This document shows, one piece after another, positions 1-7,052 of a stretch of 44,316 nucleotides of DNA. Origin of the DNA: a candidate division KSB1 bacterium (GTDB taxonomy: Bacteria; Zhuqueibacterota; Zhuqueibacteria; JANLFK01; Oleimicrobiaceae). The DNA is taken from NCBI GenBank assembly GCA_034506335.1, contig JAPDPR010000027.1:1-44316 (forward strand), read 5' to 3'. Position 1 is the stretch's first letter. Each line of letters opens with the position of its first letter. Position numbers and translations under genes: made by a program. A model generated the notes under the pieces. It did not search any database. It worked only from the letters and a program-made list of their open reading frames with translations, and was not told where the DNA came from.

Positions 1-280
1 CGATGAGCAACGTGACTTTGGCGCCCGTAGGGATTTCGATTGCAATGCCTGTGGTCGGAAGAGCCAGAGATCCGTGGTCAAGATCCAGAGGGAGATCCCC
101 GAGTACGGGAATATGTACTTCCTGACCGTTGTCTTGCAGGCGCTCAAATCGGAGCGCGGGTGCGGTCCATTGGAGAAGACAAAAATTCTGGCCCCTTGCG
201 ACCATGTGCAACGGCCGCTGGGGAGCAGATGCCAGCGTAGCGGCACAGCAAAGTAATGTCATTACACCCGCACTGTGCAT
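1..280 (-). CDS. Secreted protein N-terminus, C25 peptidase propeptide-like (partial)
   Basis: An open minus-strand frame runs from ATG at 280 (alternative ATG at 262) off the left edge, so only the first 93 residues are visible. It starts with a short hydrophobic stretch (VMTLLCCAATLASA) that looks like a signal peptide. Residues about 50-93 contain a pattern of the form P..LP..G..I.IP.GAKV, which resembles the start of the propeptide domain of C25 (gingipain-type) cysteine peptidases and related type IX-secreted proteins. No catalytic part is visible, so the peptidase assignment is an inference. A sigma70-like promoter lies at 382-410 on the same strand, giving a leader of roughly 95 nt. 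The short n-region without basic residues makes the exact start uncertain. Confidence 0.5.
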   Translation of the reverse strand, partial: MHSAGVMTLLCCAATLASAPQRPLHMVARGQNFCLLQWTAPALRFERLQDNGQEVHIPVLGDLPLDLDHGSLALPTTGIAIEIPTGAKVTLLI

Positions 281-381
281 ACAAAGACTACGCGCGTTGT
301 CCTGCCTAAGAATCGTCCCTTGTACCCTCACCTTGCTACGTTGGCGGTGCGCTTCACAGTCTGCTCCGCCTGGTGTAGAAT

Positions 382-410
382 AAGATAACACTATTTTTCC
401 GAATCTGCAA
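382..410 (-). promoter_or_regulatory. Sigma70-like promoter for the left-edge gene
   Basis: On the minus strand TTGCAG (410-405) is followed after exactly 17 nt by TATCTT (387-382). It faces the left-edge secreted-protein gene and diverges from the promoter at 503-531. Confidence 0.45.
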
Positions 411-502
411 AAGTCTTTTTCTGTCCCGCGAGCGAATGGGGGAGCGTGGCAGCAAGGGGTGTCCGCCGACAGGCGCCGCACCATGGAGAATCGAAAAAAC
501 GC

Positions 503-531
503 TTGACTTTAAACCGCAGGGGTAGTATAAT
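503..531 (+). promoter_or_regulatory. Strong sigma70-type promoter
   Basis: TTGACT (503-508), 17 nt, then TATAAT (526-531) on the plus strand: an almost perfect -35/-10 pair. Transcription would begin near 538, about 330 nt before the first convincing start codon at 869, so the product has a long leader or the region encodes a small RNA. Confidence 0.6.
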
Positions 532-537
532 AAGGCA

Positions 538-868
538 AACCGCGACCCCACCCAAACCCGAGGGCTTTCCGTCATGTTACCATGTGCCCTGCTCCGACAC
601 GCGGTGGGTGAATAGGTATGTCTTACAGCGGGCTGGAGCACAGCGGAAAGTGGTCACCTATCCTCGCACCGCACCCTCAAGAAGGGCTCAATCAAAGTGT
701 TGATACACTCTTCTGTACCCTCGGCATTGGGCTTTGTGGTGGAGGCCTTCGTGACCGTGGCGCGAGCAAGTATGTCGTTGAACAAACAGAGGAGGGACAA
801 GGGATCATCATCAGCTGGCGTGTGTTTCGCGCCTCACAGGCGTTGACCCAGCACAAAGGGAGGAAACA
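538..868 (+). other. Long leader or possible small-RNA region
   Basis: About 330 nt between the promoter at 503-531 and the RBS of the gene at 869. The open frames here have no RBS and no recognisable protein character, and I do not recognise SRP RNA, 6S RNA, tmRNA or RNase P RNA. The stretch ends in a good SD (AGGGAGG, 857-863) that belongs to the next gene. The remaining bases 411-502 show nothing. Confidence 0.3.
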
Positions 869-1165
869 ATGAACGCTGGAGCCCTCATCTTGCAACTGCT
901 CAGCGGCGCGGCCGGGGGTAATATTGCCGGTGCGGTGCTGAAAAAGCAAAGTCTTGGTCCGGTCTTGAACTCAATTCTCGGCATTGTCGGCGGTGGTCTT
1001 GGTTGCCAGTTGCTTGCGGCGCTTGGCGCCGGCACAAGCACGGGTGGCCTGGACCTTGGTTCCGTCATTTCCAGTGTATTAGGCGGTGGCGTGGGCGGCG
1101 GCGTCCTCGTGGCGATCATTGGGCTCATCAAGCAGGCACTAAGCAAGTCCTCCTCCGCGCATTGA
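869..1165 (+). CDS. Small glycine-rich membrane protein
   Basis: A 98-residue protein starting at ATG 869 with a strong SD (AGGGAGGAAACA) just upstream. Almost the whole chain is Gly/Ala/Leu/Val: GAAGGNIAGAVLKK near the N-terminus, GIVGGGLGCQLL in the middle and GGGVGGGVLVAIIGLIK near the C-terminus. This gives two or three helices with glycine-zipper spacing. Proteins of this look are common as conserved hypotheticals of unknown function in bacterial envelopes. It probably inserts in the inner membrane. The next gene at 1348 is also a tiny membrane protein, suggesting a pair. No enzymatic motif is present; only membrane location can be supported. Confidence 0.7.
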   Translation: MNAGALILQLLSGAAGGNIAGAVLKKQSLGPVLNSILGIVGGGLGCQLLAALGAGTSTGGLDLGSVISSVLGGGVGGGVLVAIIGLIKQALSKSSSAH

Positions 1166-1174
1166 AAAGGTGGC

Positions 1175-1189
1175 TGGCAGAGTTGCTGC
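1175..1189 (+). promoter_or_regulatory. Possible sigma54 promoter
   Basis: TGGCAG (1175-1180), five bases, then CTGC (1186-1189). The GG and GC pairs have the -24/-12 spacing, with one mismatch in each element (consensus TGGCAC-N5-TTGC). It would place a start near 1201, ahead of the small membrane protein at 1348. No enhancer palindrome was seen nearby, so this is weak. Confidence 0.25.
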
Positions 1190-1347
1190 TGCAATGCACG
1201 CGCAGAGAGCGAGACCCTTCCGACTCCCCTCCTCTCCGCGCACGGCAAAGGCCAACGAATCCTCTGGTCAGGCCGTCTCCCGGAGCGGTCCATTGACCAC
1301 GGGGCAAGGTGAGGTGGGCGACAAAACAAGATAAGGAGACAACAACC

Positions 1348-1518
1348 ATGAAACTGACTGCACCCAAAGTCACTACCTGGTGGATTGCCGTGATTCTCGG
1401 AGTGCTGGGAATCTTGGGCAAGCTCGTGACGATCGGGATCATCACAACTCTCAGTTTTTGGCTGGTGGTAGTGGGGCTGATTCTTTTGGTCTTGGGGACG
1501 TTGGTCAGAGGCTCCTAG
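1348..1518 (+). CDS. Small membrane protein
   Basis: A 56-residue protein. The start at 1348 is chosen over an upstream in-frame start at 1309 because AAGGAGA (1333-1339) sits at correct distance before it. After a short polar N-terminus (MKLTAPKVTTWW) the chain is two hydrophobic helices (about residues 9-30 and 33-52) separated by a minimal turn, ending in RGS. It therefore looks like a two-helix inner-membrane hairpin. Function is unknown. It lies 182 bp after another small membrane protein on the same strand and may be co-expressed with it or driven by the weak sigma54-like site at 1175. Confidence 0.7.
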   Translation: MKLTAPKVTTWWIAVILGVLGILGKLVTIGIITTLSFWLVVVGLILLVLGTLVRGS

Positions 1519-1951
1519 TCGATGGCGTTTCGGGGCGGGCGTGCCGCCTAGGGTTTGTCCAGCGCGGCGGCAGCTCGTCCCGATTCTGCCGAAAAGGCCA
1601 AACGGCGAATCCTCCTTTCGCCATTTGGGTGCAGCAGCCGTAGCTATTTTCTTAGGAGAACGGACCCTGCGGCATGTTCACGCACCTCGAGGCGAAGGGG
1701 TGGAGACACGTCTATAGCTCATGCGCGGCCTCTACAAGCCTTGTTTGCTCCACGCCTTTGCGCTGGCTTTTCCAAGCTACGTGGCTCCCTTGCCCATCCG
1801 CGACACCGGTCAAAGACATGCTTTGTTGAGACCTATCCAACGGCGCGAGCATTCTCCACTCTGCGTTAGACGCTCGACCTGCCTCCATGAAGGCAACCTT
1901 TGAGGTCTCTGAGCAGGAACTCTAAGTTGGAAGGCTGGCACGGGAAAAGCT
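1519..1951. other. Intergenic region without recognised gene
   Basis: About 430 bp with no frame that has both an RBS and protein-like composition. A small stem GGCGAA/TTCGCC lies near 1604-1622, but without a T-run, so it is not a convincing terminator. Confidence 0.4.
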
Positions 1952-2665
1952 TTGATCGCACTGAGCATTGTTTTCACTTTGCTCTCCGCGTCACGCGCGT
2001 CGGTGGCTCAGGAACTGCGCCCCATCAAGCTAAACCCACCTGGCAAGAAGCGGGGTCTCCCTTTGATGGAGACGCTGGCGGTGAAGGCCTCTGCAAGAGA
2101 GTGGTCGGAGAAGGAATTGAGCCTCCAAGACTTGTCAGATTTGCTCTGGGCAGCCAGCGGGCTCAATAGACCGGAGGAAGATAAAACGACCGCTTCATCG
2201 GCACAGAACGCACACGATGTGGACATCTACCTGTTCACCAAGCGCGGCATCTACGTGTACGATTTTCGCAACCATCAGTTGACCCCCTGTGCTCAGCGGC
2301 GACTATCGCTCGTCCGTGATGATGCCCAGGCCACCGCGACTACCCCAAGGTCCCCCTGGCCCAGAAGTGGCCCTCGGCAAGGAGGTTGCCAATGCTCCTC
2401 CACCGCCACTTCCCTCCAACCCACCCATTCAGATCGTGCTTGTTTCGGACTCGGAGCGGTTTAAGGTGGGGTCTCCCGAGCTCAGGCGGGAATGGGGGCC
2501 ATTGATGCGGGGATTATATCCCAAAACATTTCGCTGTTTTGCGCGGCCACTGGCCTCAAAACGAGGCCCCGCGCGAGCATAGACAGGGAGAAGATATAAC
2601 ACCTGTTGCGCCTCAAGGATTCGCAACATGTGGTGCTCAACCATCCTGTGGGGTACCCGAAGTAG
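1952..2665 (+). pseudogene. Nitroreductase-family protein, broken by two indels and a stop
   Basis: Reading across frames gives one recognisable protein of the SagB-like nitroreductase family: a signal peptide from TTG 1952 (ending ASVAQE), then ETLAVKASAREWSEKELS, a DLSDLLWAASGLNRP motif, DVDIYLFTKRGIYVYD, and after a frame change LSGDYRSSVMM. A proline-rich insert follows, then IQIVLVSD, a second frame change inside a G-run (about 2493-2497), AIDAGIISQNISLFCAATGLK, an in-frame TAA (2594-2596), and the family ending VVLNHPVGYPK before TAG 2663-2665. The first shift is fixed by removing one C from the C5 run near 2283-2287; the second by adding one G. The enzyme would have been an exported FMN oxidoreductase. 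Either a decayed gene or homopolymer sequencing errors plus a real nonsense codon; the TAA favours decay. Confidence 0.75.
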
Positions 2666-2988
2666 AAACCCGATGATGCCCGCGCGAAGGCGACTCTCCT
2701 CCCCGCCAATGCATCCTCGCCTTGGAGCCAGGGGAGATCACGCACGGTCCGAGGAGGAAGAGGTCGTACGCCCGTTGCGGCCGCTCGGCTCGTGAGCGAC
2801 GAACATGTGTGCGCGGCGTCCGCTTCGACGTCCCTCTTTTGCTGGACCGGTACCCACAATGGGAGTGGGCCCGCGCTGGCCGAGCGAAGCACTCGCCTGG
2901 TTGCGTCGCAGCTGGGGCATCCCCATGAACCGACCATGACCTGACATAAGGCCTCAAGATGCGCATCACGCAAGGGTCTCTAACAAGC
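2666..2988. other. Intergenic region, nothing recognised
   Basis: About 320 bp between the broken nitroreductase and the terminator of the minus-strand operon. Several overlapping open frames exist, but all are arginine/serine-rich, lack an RBS and look like chance frames. Confidence 0.4.
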
Positions 2989-3022
2989 AAAAAGGCCACG
3001 CGCCATGCCAGCACGCGGCCTT
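2989..3022 (-). terminator. Rho-independent terminator of the phosphate operon
   Basis: On the minus strand AAGGCC (3022-3017) pairs with GGCCTT (2997-2992), with further GC pairing inside, followed by a T-run (2993-2989). It lies about 50 bp after the stop of the last gene (3071) and closes the long minus-strand unit that begins near 11644. Confidence 0.65.
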
Positions 3023-3070
3023 CGTCAAAAGTGGTGCCCAATGCGCTAAGGGCTGGAGGTGGCCCTTGCG

Positions 3071-4228
3071 CTACTTGAGGAGCACCATGCGACGCGACGC
3101 CGAAAACCCTCCTGCCCGGAGTTCATACAAGTAGACACCGGAAGGCAAGTCACCGCAGTCGATCACGATGCGATGATTTCCAGCAACCATCATCCCGTCA
3201 AAGACCTCTTTGACCTTTTGACCCATCACGTTGCAGATCGTCAGAGTCACGTGTGCGGTAGTGGGAAGGTCCAGCTCGATCTGCGTGCGAGGATTGAAAG
3301 GATTAGGATAGTTCTGCGTGAGGCGATAGGTCTCTGGAGCGCTCGACCGCACTTCCACCCCCACAGCCCCTCCGTTGCTTGATCCCCGCGTAATGGTGGG
3401 CACCAAGCCCCACGGCCCGCCATCCGGAACCCGCGCGTAGGATTGCGTTACGTCCATCGCCGGGAATGCCACCGAGTCGATTACCACGCCTGAAGTGTCT
3501 TCCAGCCATACCTTCTCGCCACTGCTTGAAAGTCCAAAGTCGGCAGCATCTCCGGTGTTGTCGGTGACGACGACCCAGAACCCCTTTGGTGGAACAACTG
3601 CGCCCGCGGGGAGCACTTTCTTGGGCTTGCTCCCAGACTGACCACCATTGTCGTAGATCTTGTAACCACTGATATCTACCGTATCGGGGGAGTCGTTGTA
3701 AATCTCGATCCAGTCGGGGTCGGTGGTGGTGCCGCGCGAGTAGATCTCATTCATGCGGACCAGGCCGTTAAGCGAGCCGCGGGTGACCCGCTTCACGATG
3801 CGCCACTCTCCACCGTCAGGATACCTGGCATACGATTCCGTGGTCGCCAGCGCAGGGAAGGCCACGGTATCGATTACTGCCCCTGTGGCATCTTCAAGCC
3901 AAACAATCTCCCCACTACTGGAGAGACCAAAGGCGCTTGCCGACCCGTCTTCAGTGACAACCACGAGCACACCCAGAGGCGGAACCACCGTCCCTGCTGG
4001 GAATTCCTTCTTCGGCTTGGTGCCCGCTTTGCCTCCATTGTCATAGATCTTGAAACCGCTGATGTCCACGGGCTGTGAACTCATGTTATAGAGTTCAATC
4101 CAATCGGGATCTTCAGTGGTGCCACGAGAATAGACCTCGTTGAGCAGGATGTTTGACTGCGCGTAAATGGCACCTACCAGCAAGCCTGCGGTTAGAAGGC
4201 CCGCTACGCAAAGCCATCCTTTCTTCAT
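3071..4228 (-). CDS. Secreted two-lamin-tail-domain protein with type IX sorting tail
   Basis: A 385-residue exported protein; start ATG 4228 with SD GAGGAGGT. Residues 1-23 are a clear signal peptide (ends AIYAQ). Two lamin-tail (LTD) domains follow, at about 26-150 and 157-290, each opening with N-E-[IV]-Y-S-R-G-T-T-x-D-P-D-W-I-E and closing with V.AFPA.....YAR.PDGG. Residues about 305-385 form a C-terminal sorting domain (QNYPNPFNPRTQIELDLP, GQKVKEVFDG, SGVYLYEL, RRMVLLK), the signature of type IX secretion/FlgD-like tails. The protein should end on or outside the cell surface. LTDs are Ig-like folds often attached to surface or extracellular proteins, so a binding or scaffolding role is more likely than catalysis. 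It is the last gene of the phosphate-associated operon and shares its domain with the lipoprotein at 5127-5642. Confidence 0.85.
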   Translation of the reverse strand: MKKGWLCVAGLLTAGLLVGAIYAQSNILLNEVYSRGTTEDPDWIELYNMSSQPVDISGFKIYDNGGKAGTKPKKEFPAGTVVPPLGVLVVVTEDGSASAFGLSSSGEIVWLEDATGAVIDTVAFPALATTESYARYPDGGEWRIVKRVTRGSLNGLVRMNEIYSRGTTTDPDWIEIYNDSPDTVDISGYKIYDNGGQSGSKPKKVLPAGAVVPPKGFWVVVTDNTGDAADFGLSSSGEKVWLEDTSGVVIDSVAFPAMDVTQSYARVPDGGPWGLVPTITRGSSNGGAVGVEVRSSAPETYRLTQNYPNPFNPRTQIELDLPTTAHVTLTICNVMGQKVKEVFDGMMVAGNHRIVIDCGDLPSGVYLYELRAGGFSASRRMVLLK

Positions 4229-4307
4229 TGCTACCTCCTCAGGTTACATTGGTTCTCGCCGAATCCTCGCGCTGCGAAAGGGGGATGCGTCCCTCCAACC
4301 CACCCCT

Positions 4308-5060
4308 TCATGGTTTTGCAAACACATACAGCTTGGGCTCCCCGTCACGGACCACGTATAGATTGTTGCCAACCACGGCAATTCCTTCGCCCTTTGAGAA
4401 CGGGATGAACCACTCGCCCAAGAGCGCACCCTCTTTGCTTAGCTTGCCCACCTTGAGGGATTCATCGCTGATGATCCACAGACAGTCTTCATCCTTATCG
4501 TAGCAGATGTCCGCTAGGTCGTCGAAGGCCTCTTGGATTTCCCTGCGCGCCACCTCTGTCCTTCCGCGATAGCGCAGGAGCATGCGCGGGTCCTTTTCGT
4601 TCAACACGAAAAGATCGCCATCGTCGCCCACGGCTACCCCTTCGAGAGCGTGGTTCTCGAGCGTGGCCACGCGCACAGGGAAGGAAAAAAGCTCTGTGCC
4701 TTGCCACGTTAACGCGGTCACGAGCTGTGCCCTTTCCTGGACAACGTAGATTGTGTCGCCCCCTCGGCTCAATGCCACGCCCTCAAGATCCGTGCAGCTG
4801 GTAGATATCGACTCCAACACTCTGCCGGTGAGGTCCATTTCGAATATGTCCGGCCGGTCATCGGAGACCACAAGGAGGGTGCCGCGGGTGTTATGGTAGC
4901 ATAACCCAGAAGCCTCCGCAATCGACTGAGTGATCGCGAAGGTGGCCACTGGCTGCAGCGTCGGTATGTCTGCCTGTGGTCGTACGGCTGTGGGCTCCCG
5001 CCGCCCACAGCCGACAATCGCCATCACCAGGAGCAGGATATGGATCAACGACCAACGCAT
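4308..5060 (-). CDS. YjiK/SdiA-regulated-like beta-propeller lipoprotein
   Basis: About 250 residues from ATG 5060; the frame also allows GTG 5120, but 5060 puts a lipoprotein signal at the very N-terminus (MRWSLIHILLLVMAIVGC, lipidated Cys18). The mature part has repeated blade-like motifs: EASGLCYHNTRGTLLVVSDD, the strand DLEGVALS, ENHALEGVAVGDDGDLFVLNE, DDLADICYD, LWIISDES, KGEGIAVVGNNLYVV. This matches the SdiA-regulated / YjiK-type propeller family, a sensor- or binding-like fold of unknown ligand. Membrane-anchored in the periplasm or outer membrane. It sits between two genes encoding lamin-tail domains, and is co-oriented and tightly packed with them. Confidence 0.75.
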   Translation of the reverse strand: MRWSLIHILLLVMAIVGCGRREPTAVRPQADIPTLQPVATFAITQSIAEASGLCYHNTRGTLLVVSDDRPDIFEMDLTGRVLESISTSCTDLEGVALSRGGDTIYVVQERAQLVTALTWQGTELFSFPVRVATLENHALEGVAVGDDGDLFVLNEKDPRMLLRYRGRTEVARREIQEAFDDLADICYDKDEDCLWIISDESLKVGKLSKEGALLGEWFIPFSKGEGIAVVGNNLYVVRDGEPKLYVFAKP

Positions 5061-5126
5061 CACGCCGACCACCGCCGACAAATCCTCGGCCAGTCCCGTC
5101 TCCGATACCCGCAGCTGCACATTGCC

Positions 5127-5642
5127 TCACGGCTGATTTGGGCCGCCACGAGTAATAGTGGCAAGCTGCCAATTCGTACTTCCGTCGGGTATGCGCGAGT
5201 ACGACTGCGTCACCTCCATAGCAGGGAAGGCTACATAGTCGATGACCGTGCCCGTGCTGTCTTCCAGCCACACCTCCTCCCCAGCACTTGACAGGCCAAA
5301 GTCGGAGGGGTCGCCGGTATTGTCGGTGACAATCACGCAGAATCCCTTGGCAGAAACGACTGTGCCTGCAGGAATCACCTTCTTAGGTTTAGTGCCGTTC
5401 TTCCCGCCGATGTCGTAGATCCTGTATCCCCCGATGTTCACCGCCGAGTTGAAAGGATTGTAGAGCTCAATCCAATCAGGGGCCTCCGCGGTACCACGTG
5501 AGTAAATCTCGTTCATCAACGCATAGGTCGCCTCGGGCGGCGGGGGCTCGGGCCCTTGAATGGGCGGCGCCTCACGTGAGCACGCTCCGAGCAGCACGGC
5601 AGCAACGAGGCCGGTAAGAAAAACCTCTGGCAGTCTTTTCAT
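5127..5642 (-). CDS. Lamin-tail domain lipoprotein
   Basis: 171 residues from ATG 5642, SD GGGAGGAGG. Residues 1-21 are a lipoprotein signal with lipobox LLGAC (Cys21), then a proline/glutamate-rich linker and a single LTD domain (about 40-165: ALMNEIYSRGTAEAPDWIEL, GGYRIYDIGGKNGTKPKK, VAFPAMEVTQSYSRIPDG). The domain is strikingly close in sequence to both LTDs of the protein at 3071-4228, so these are recent paralogues: one copy lipid-anchored, one copy secreted by type IX. It is 14 bp downstream of the porin gene, so co-transcription is expected. No catalytic motif. Confidence 0.85.
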   Translation of the reverse strand: MKRLPEVFLTGLVAAVLLGACSREAPPIQGPEPPPPEATYALMNEIYSRGTAEAPDWIELYNPFNSAVNIGGYRIYDIGGKNGTKPKKVIPAGTVVSAKGFCVIVTDNTGDPSDFGLSSAGEEVWLEDSTGTVIDYVAFPAMEVTQSYSRIPDGSTNWQLATITRGGPNQP

Positions 5643-5656
5643 GTTACACCTCCTCC

Positions 5657-6907
5657 CTAGAACACGGCCTGGACGCGGAACTGGATAAACCAGTGGTCGT
5701 CATCGCCGATCATGTTGCCCTTCCTGGTAGCGTACTGGTCCAGGTCCACTACCGAATAGTTGAATTGCAGCTTGATGTTCATATTCGGGTAGTAGTTGAC
5801 CCCGAGCATCAACTGCTTGGAAGATCCCCCCTGAATTCCCGCTCCCAGGTCATTAAGGTCCAAGAAACTGGCACGGGCTGCCAGTTCCAATGCCCCCCAG
5901 GAATGCCTGGGTGCTTCCACAGGCCCTGGTTCGCCCTGGTCCACGTAGTAATCGCGCGTCTCGCCGGTCACCATCCAGGTCAGAAAGGCATACCCGCCCT
6001 TCATGTCCACGCGGGGCTTGCCATACCAACGCTCCACCGTGGTCCACATCGCCTCAGACTGAAAGAACCAGGGCCCGTACACCCAAAGCAGTTCGGTGCC
6101 CGAGCGAAGGTAGTAGTTGACATCCCGAATGTCGCCGGTATGCAGAAGCTTGGGGTCGGACACATAAGTTTCGTGCCTGGCCTTGATCTCGATGGTGTTC
6201 TCGGCCAAGTCCGGCACCGCATCCGGGGTCTTGTAGGCAAACGCCCCGCCTATATGGAGATTCCTCCCGTGTTGATTGATGGGGGCAAGGGTAACGCGCA
6301 CGTTGGTGGAGTACCCCTCATCGCGTGTCCCCTTGTCAATGCGAGTGCCCGCCTCGTGCCCCATGATCGCACCCGTGATCTGGCCGTATTTGGTCCAGTA
6401 CCGCGCCGCAGCACCCATTCTCCGCCCCAAGGGAAACGCGTTGGACACGGAAGCTCGCTCTAAGAACGTAAGCAGCTGCGAACTTGTGAGCCTTTCCACC
6501 CCAAACGGCTCTTTGAAATTACCCACTTGCAGAGACAGGTGCGTGCCGGGCACCGTGTATTTGACCCACATGTCGCGCAAGTCCAGTAAGGCCTCGGCAA
6601 AATCCACGTCGAGCTCCGTTTCCCAGTCTTTCCACAGCCTGGTCTTGGTGGCAAAGGTCAGCCTACGGAAGACAGTGCCGTTACTCATGGGGTTCTTGCT
6701 GCCGAAGTAGAAGGCTCCGTCCAGCTGCAGGCGGATGTCGAACCACCAGCGGAAGGACCCGTCTGCCGTCTGGAAGACCATCCTTCCATTCCGCGCCTCT
6801 GAGGCCAGTGGCATTGAGTACTCCTTACCACTGGTCTGCGCTGCCAGACCACAGGCAATCACCGTGCACAGCAGCACCATTAGTCCAGCTACCAGTTGCC
6901 GCTTCAT
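5657..6907 (-). CDS. Phosphate-selective porin, OprO/OprP family
   Basis: 416 residues from ATG 6907 with AGGAGG 9 nt upstream. A signal peptide (about 1-24, ending GLAAQ) precedes a beta-barrel of alternating hydrophobic strands that ends in the aromatic outer-membrane assembly signal (RVQAVF). Family features include RWWFDIRLQLDGAFYF near the N-terminus, RRLTFATKTRLWKDWETELD, LQVGNFKEPFGVERLTSS, FLERASVSNAFPLGRRMG, and a C-terminal GVNYYPNMNIKLQFNYS. These fit Pfam Porin_O_P. It would let phosphate or polyphosphate cross the outer membrane to feed the PiT and DASS transporters encoded just upstream in the same unit. Confidence 0.88.
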   Translation of the reverse strand: MKRQLVAGLMVLLCTVIACGLAAQTSGKEYSMPLASEARNGRMVFQTADGSFRWWFDIRLQLDGAFYFGSKNPMSNGTVFRRLTFATKTRLWKDWETELDVDFAEALLDLRDMWVKYTVPGTHLSLQVGNFKEPFGVERLTSSQLLTFLERASVSNAFPLGRRMGAAARYWTKYGQITGAIMGHEAGTRIDKGTRDEGYSTNVRVTLAPINQHGRNLHIGGAFAYKTPDAVPDLAENTIEIKARHETYVSDPKLLHTGDIRDVNYYLRSGTELLWVYGPWFFQSEAMWTTVERWYGKPRVDMKGGYAFLTWMVTGETRDYYVDQGEPGPVEAPRHSWGALELAARASFLDLNDLGAGIQGGSSKQLMLGVNYYPNMNIKLQFNYSVVDLDQYATRKGNMIGDDDHWFIQFRVQAVF

Positions 6908-6941
6908 AGCGTTTTCCTCCTGTTTGCGTCCGTGATTTCGC

Positions 6942-6959
6942 CCCGAACCTCAGTTCGGG
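6942..6959 (-). other. Hairpin between the PiT and porin genes
   Basis: CCCGAAC (6942-6948), loop CTCA, GTTCGGG (6953-6959): a perfect 7-bp stem in the 145-bp gap between the PiT and porin genes. There is no following T-run, so it may be a partial terminator, an mRNA processing or stability element, or chance. Confidence 0.4.
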
Positions 6960-7052
6960 CCCTTCCCTCGTTATGCCGGTCGGGTGTTTCTCGCGCCGAG
7001 CCTCCCATAATTCTATCCTTGCGACAGCCTCTAGTCCGCCCGTGCTCCTTGC

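Noticed and set aside
1936..1950. Sigma54-like TGGCAC-N5-AAGC upstream of the broken nitroreductase
   Set aside because: The -24 half is perfect but the -12 half has only GC right, and it sits directly on the start region of a decayed gene; likely chance.
2482..2973. A 163-residue minus-strand frame
   Set aside because: No RBS, Arg/Ser/Pro-rich, overlaps the nitroreductase remnant and the terminator-proximal spacer.
5693..6463. A 256-residue plus-strand open frame
   Set aside because: Antisense to the OprO/P porin gene; composition typical of a shadow frame.
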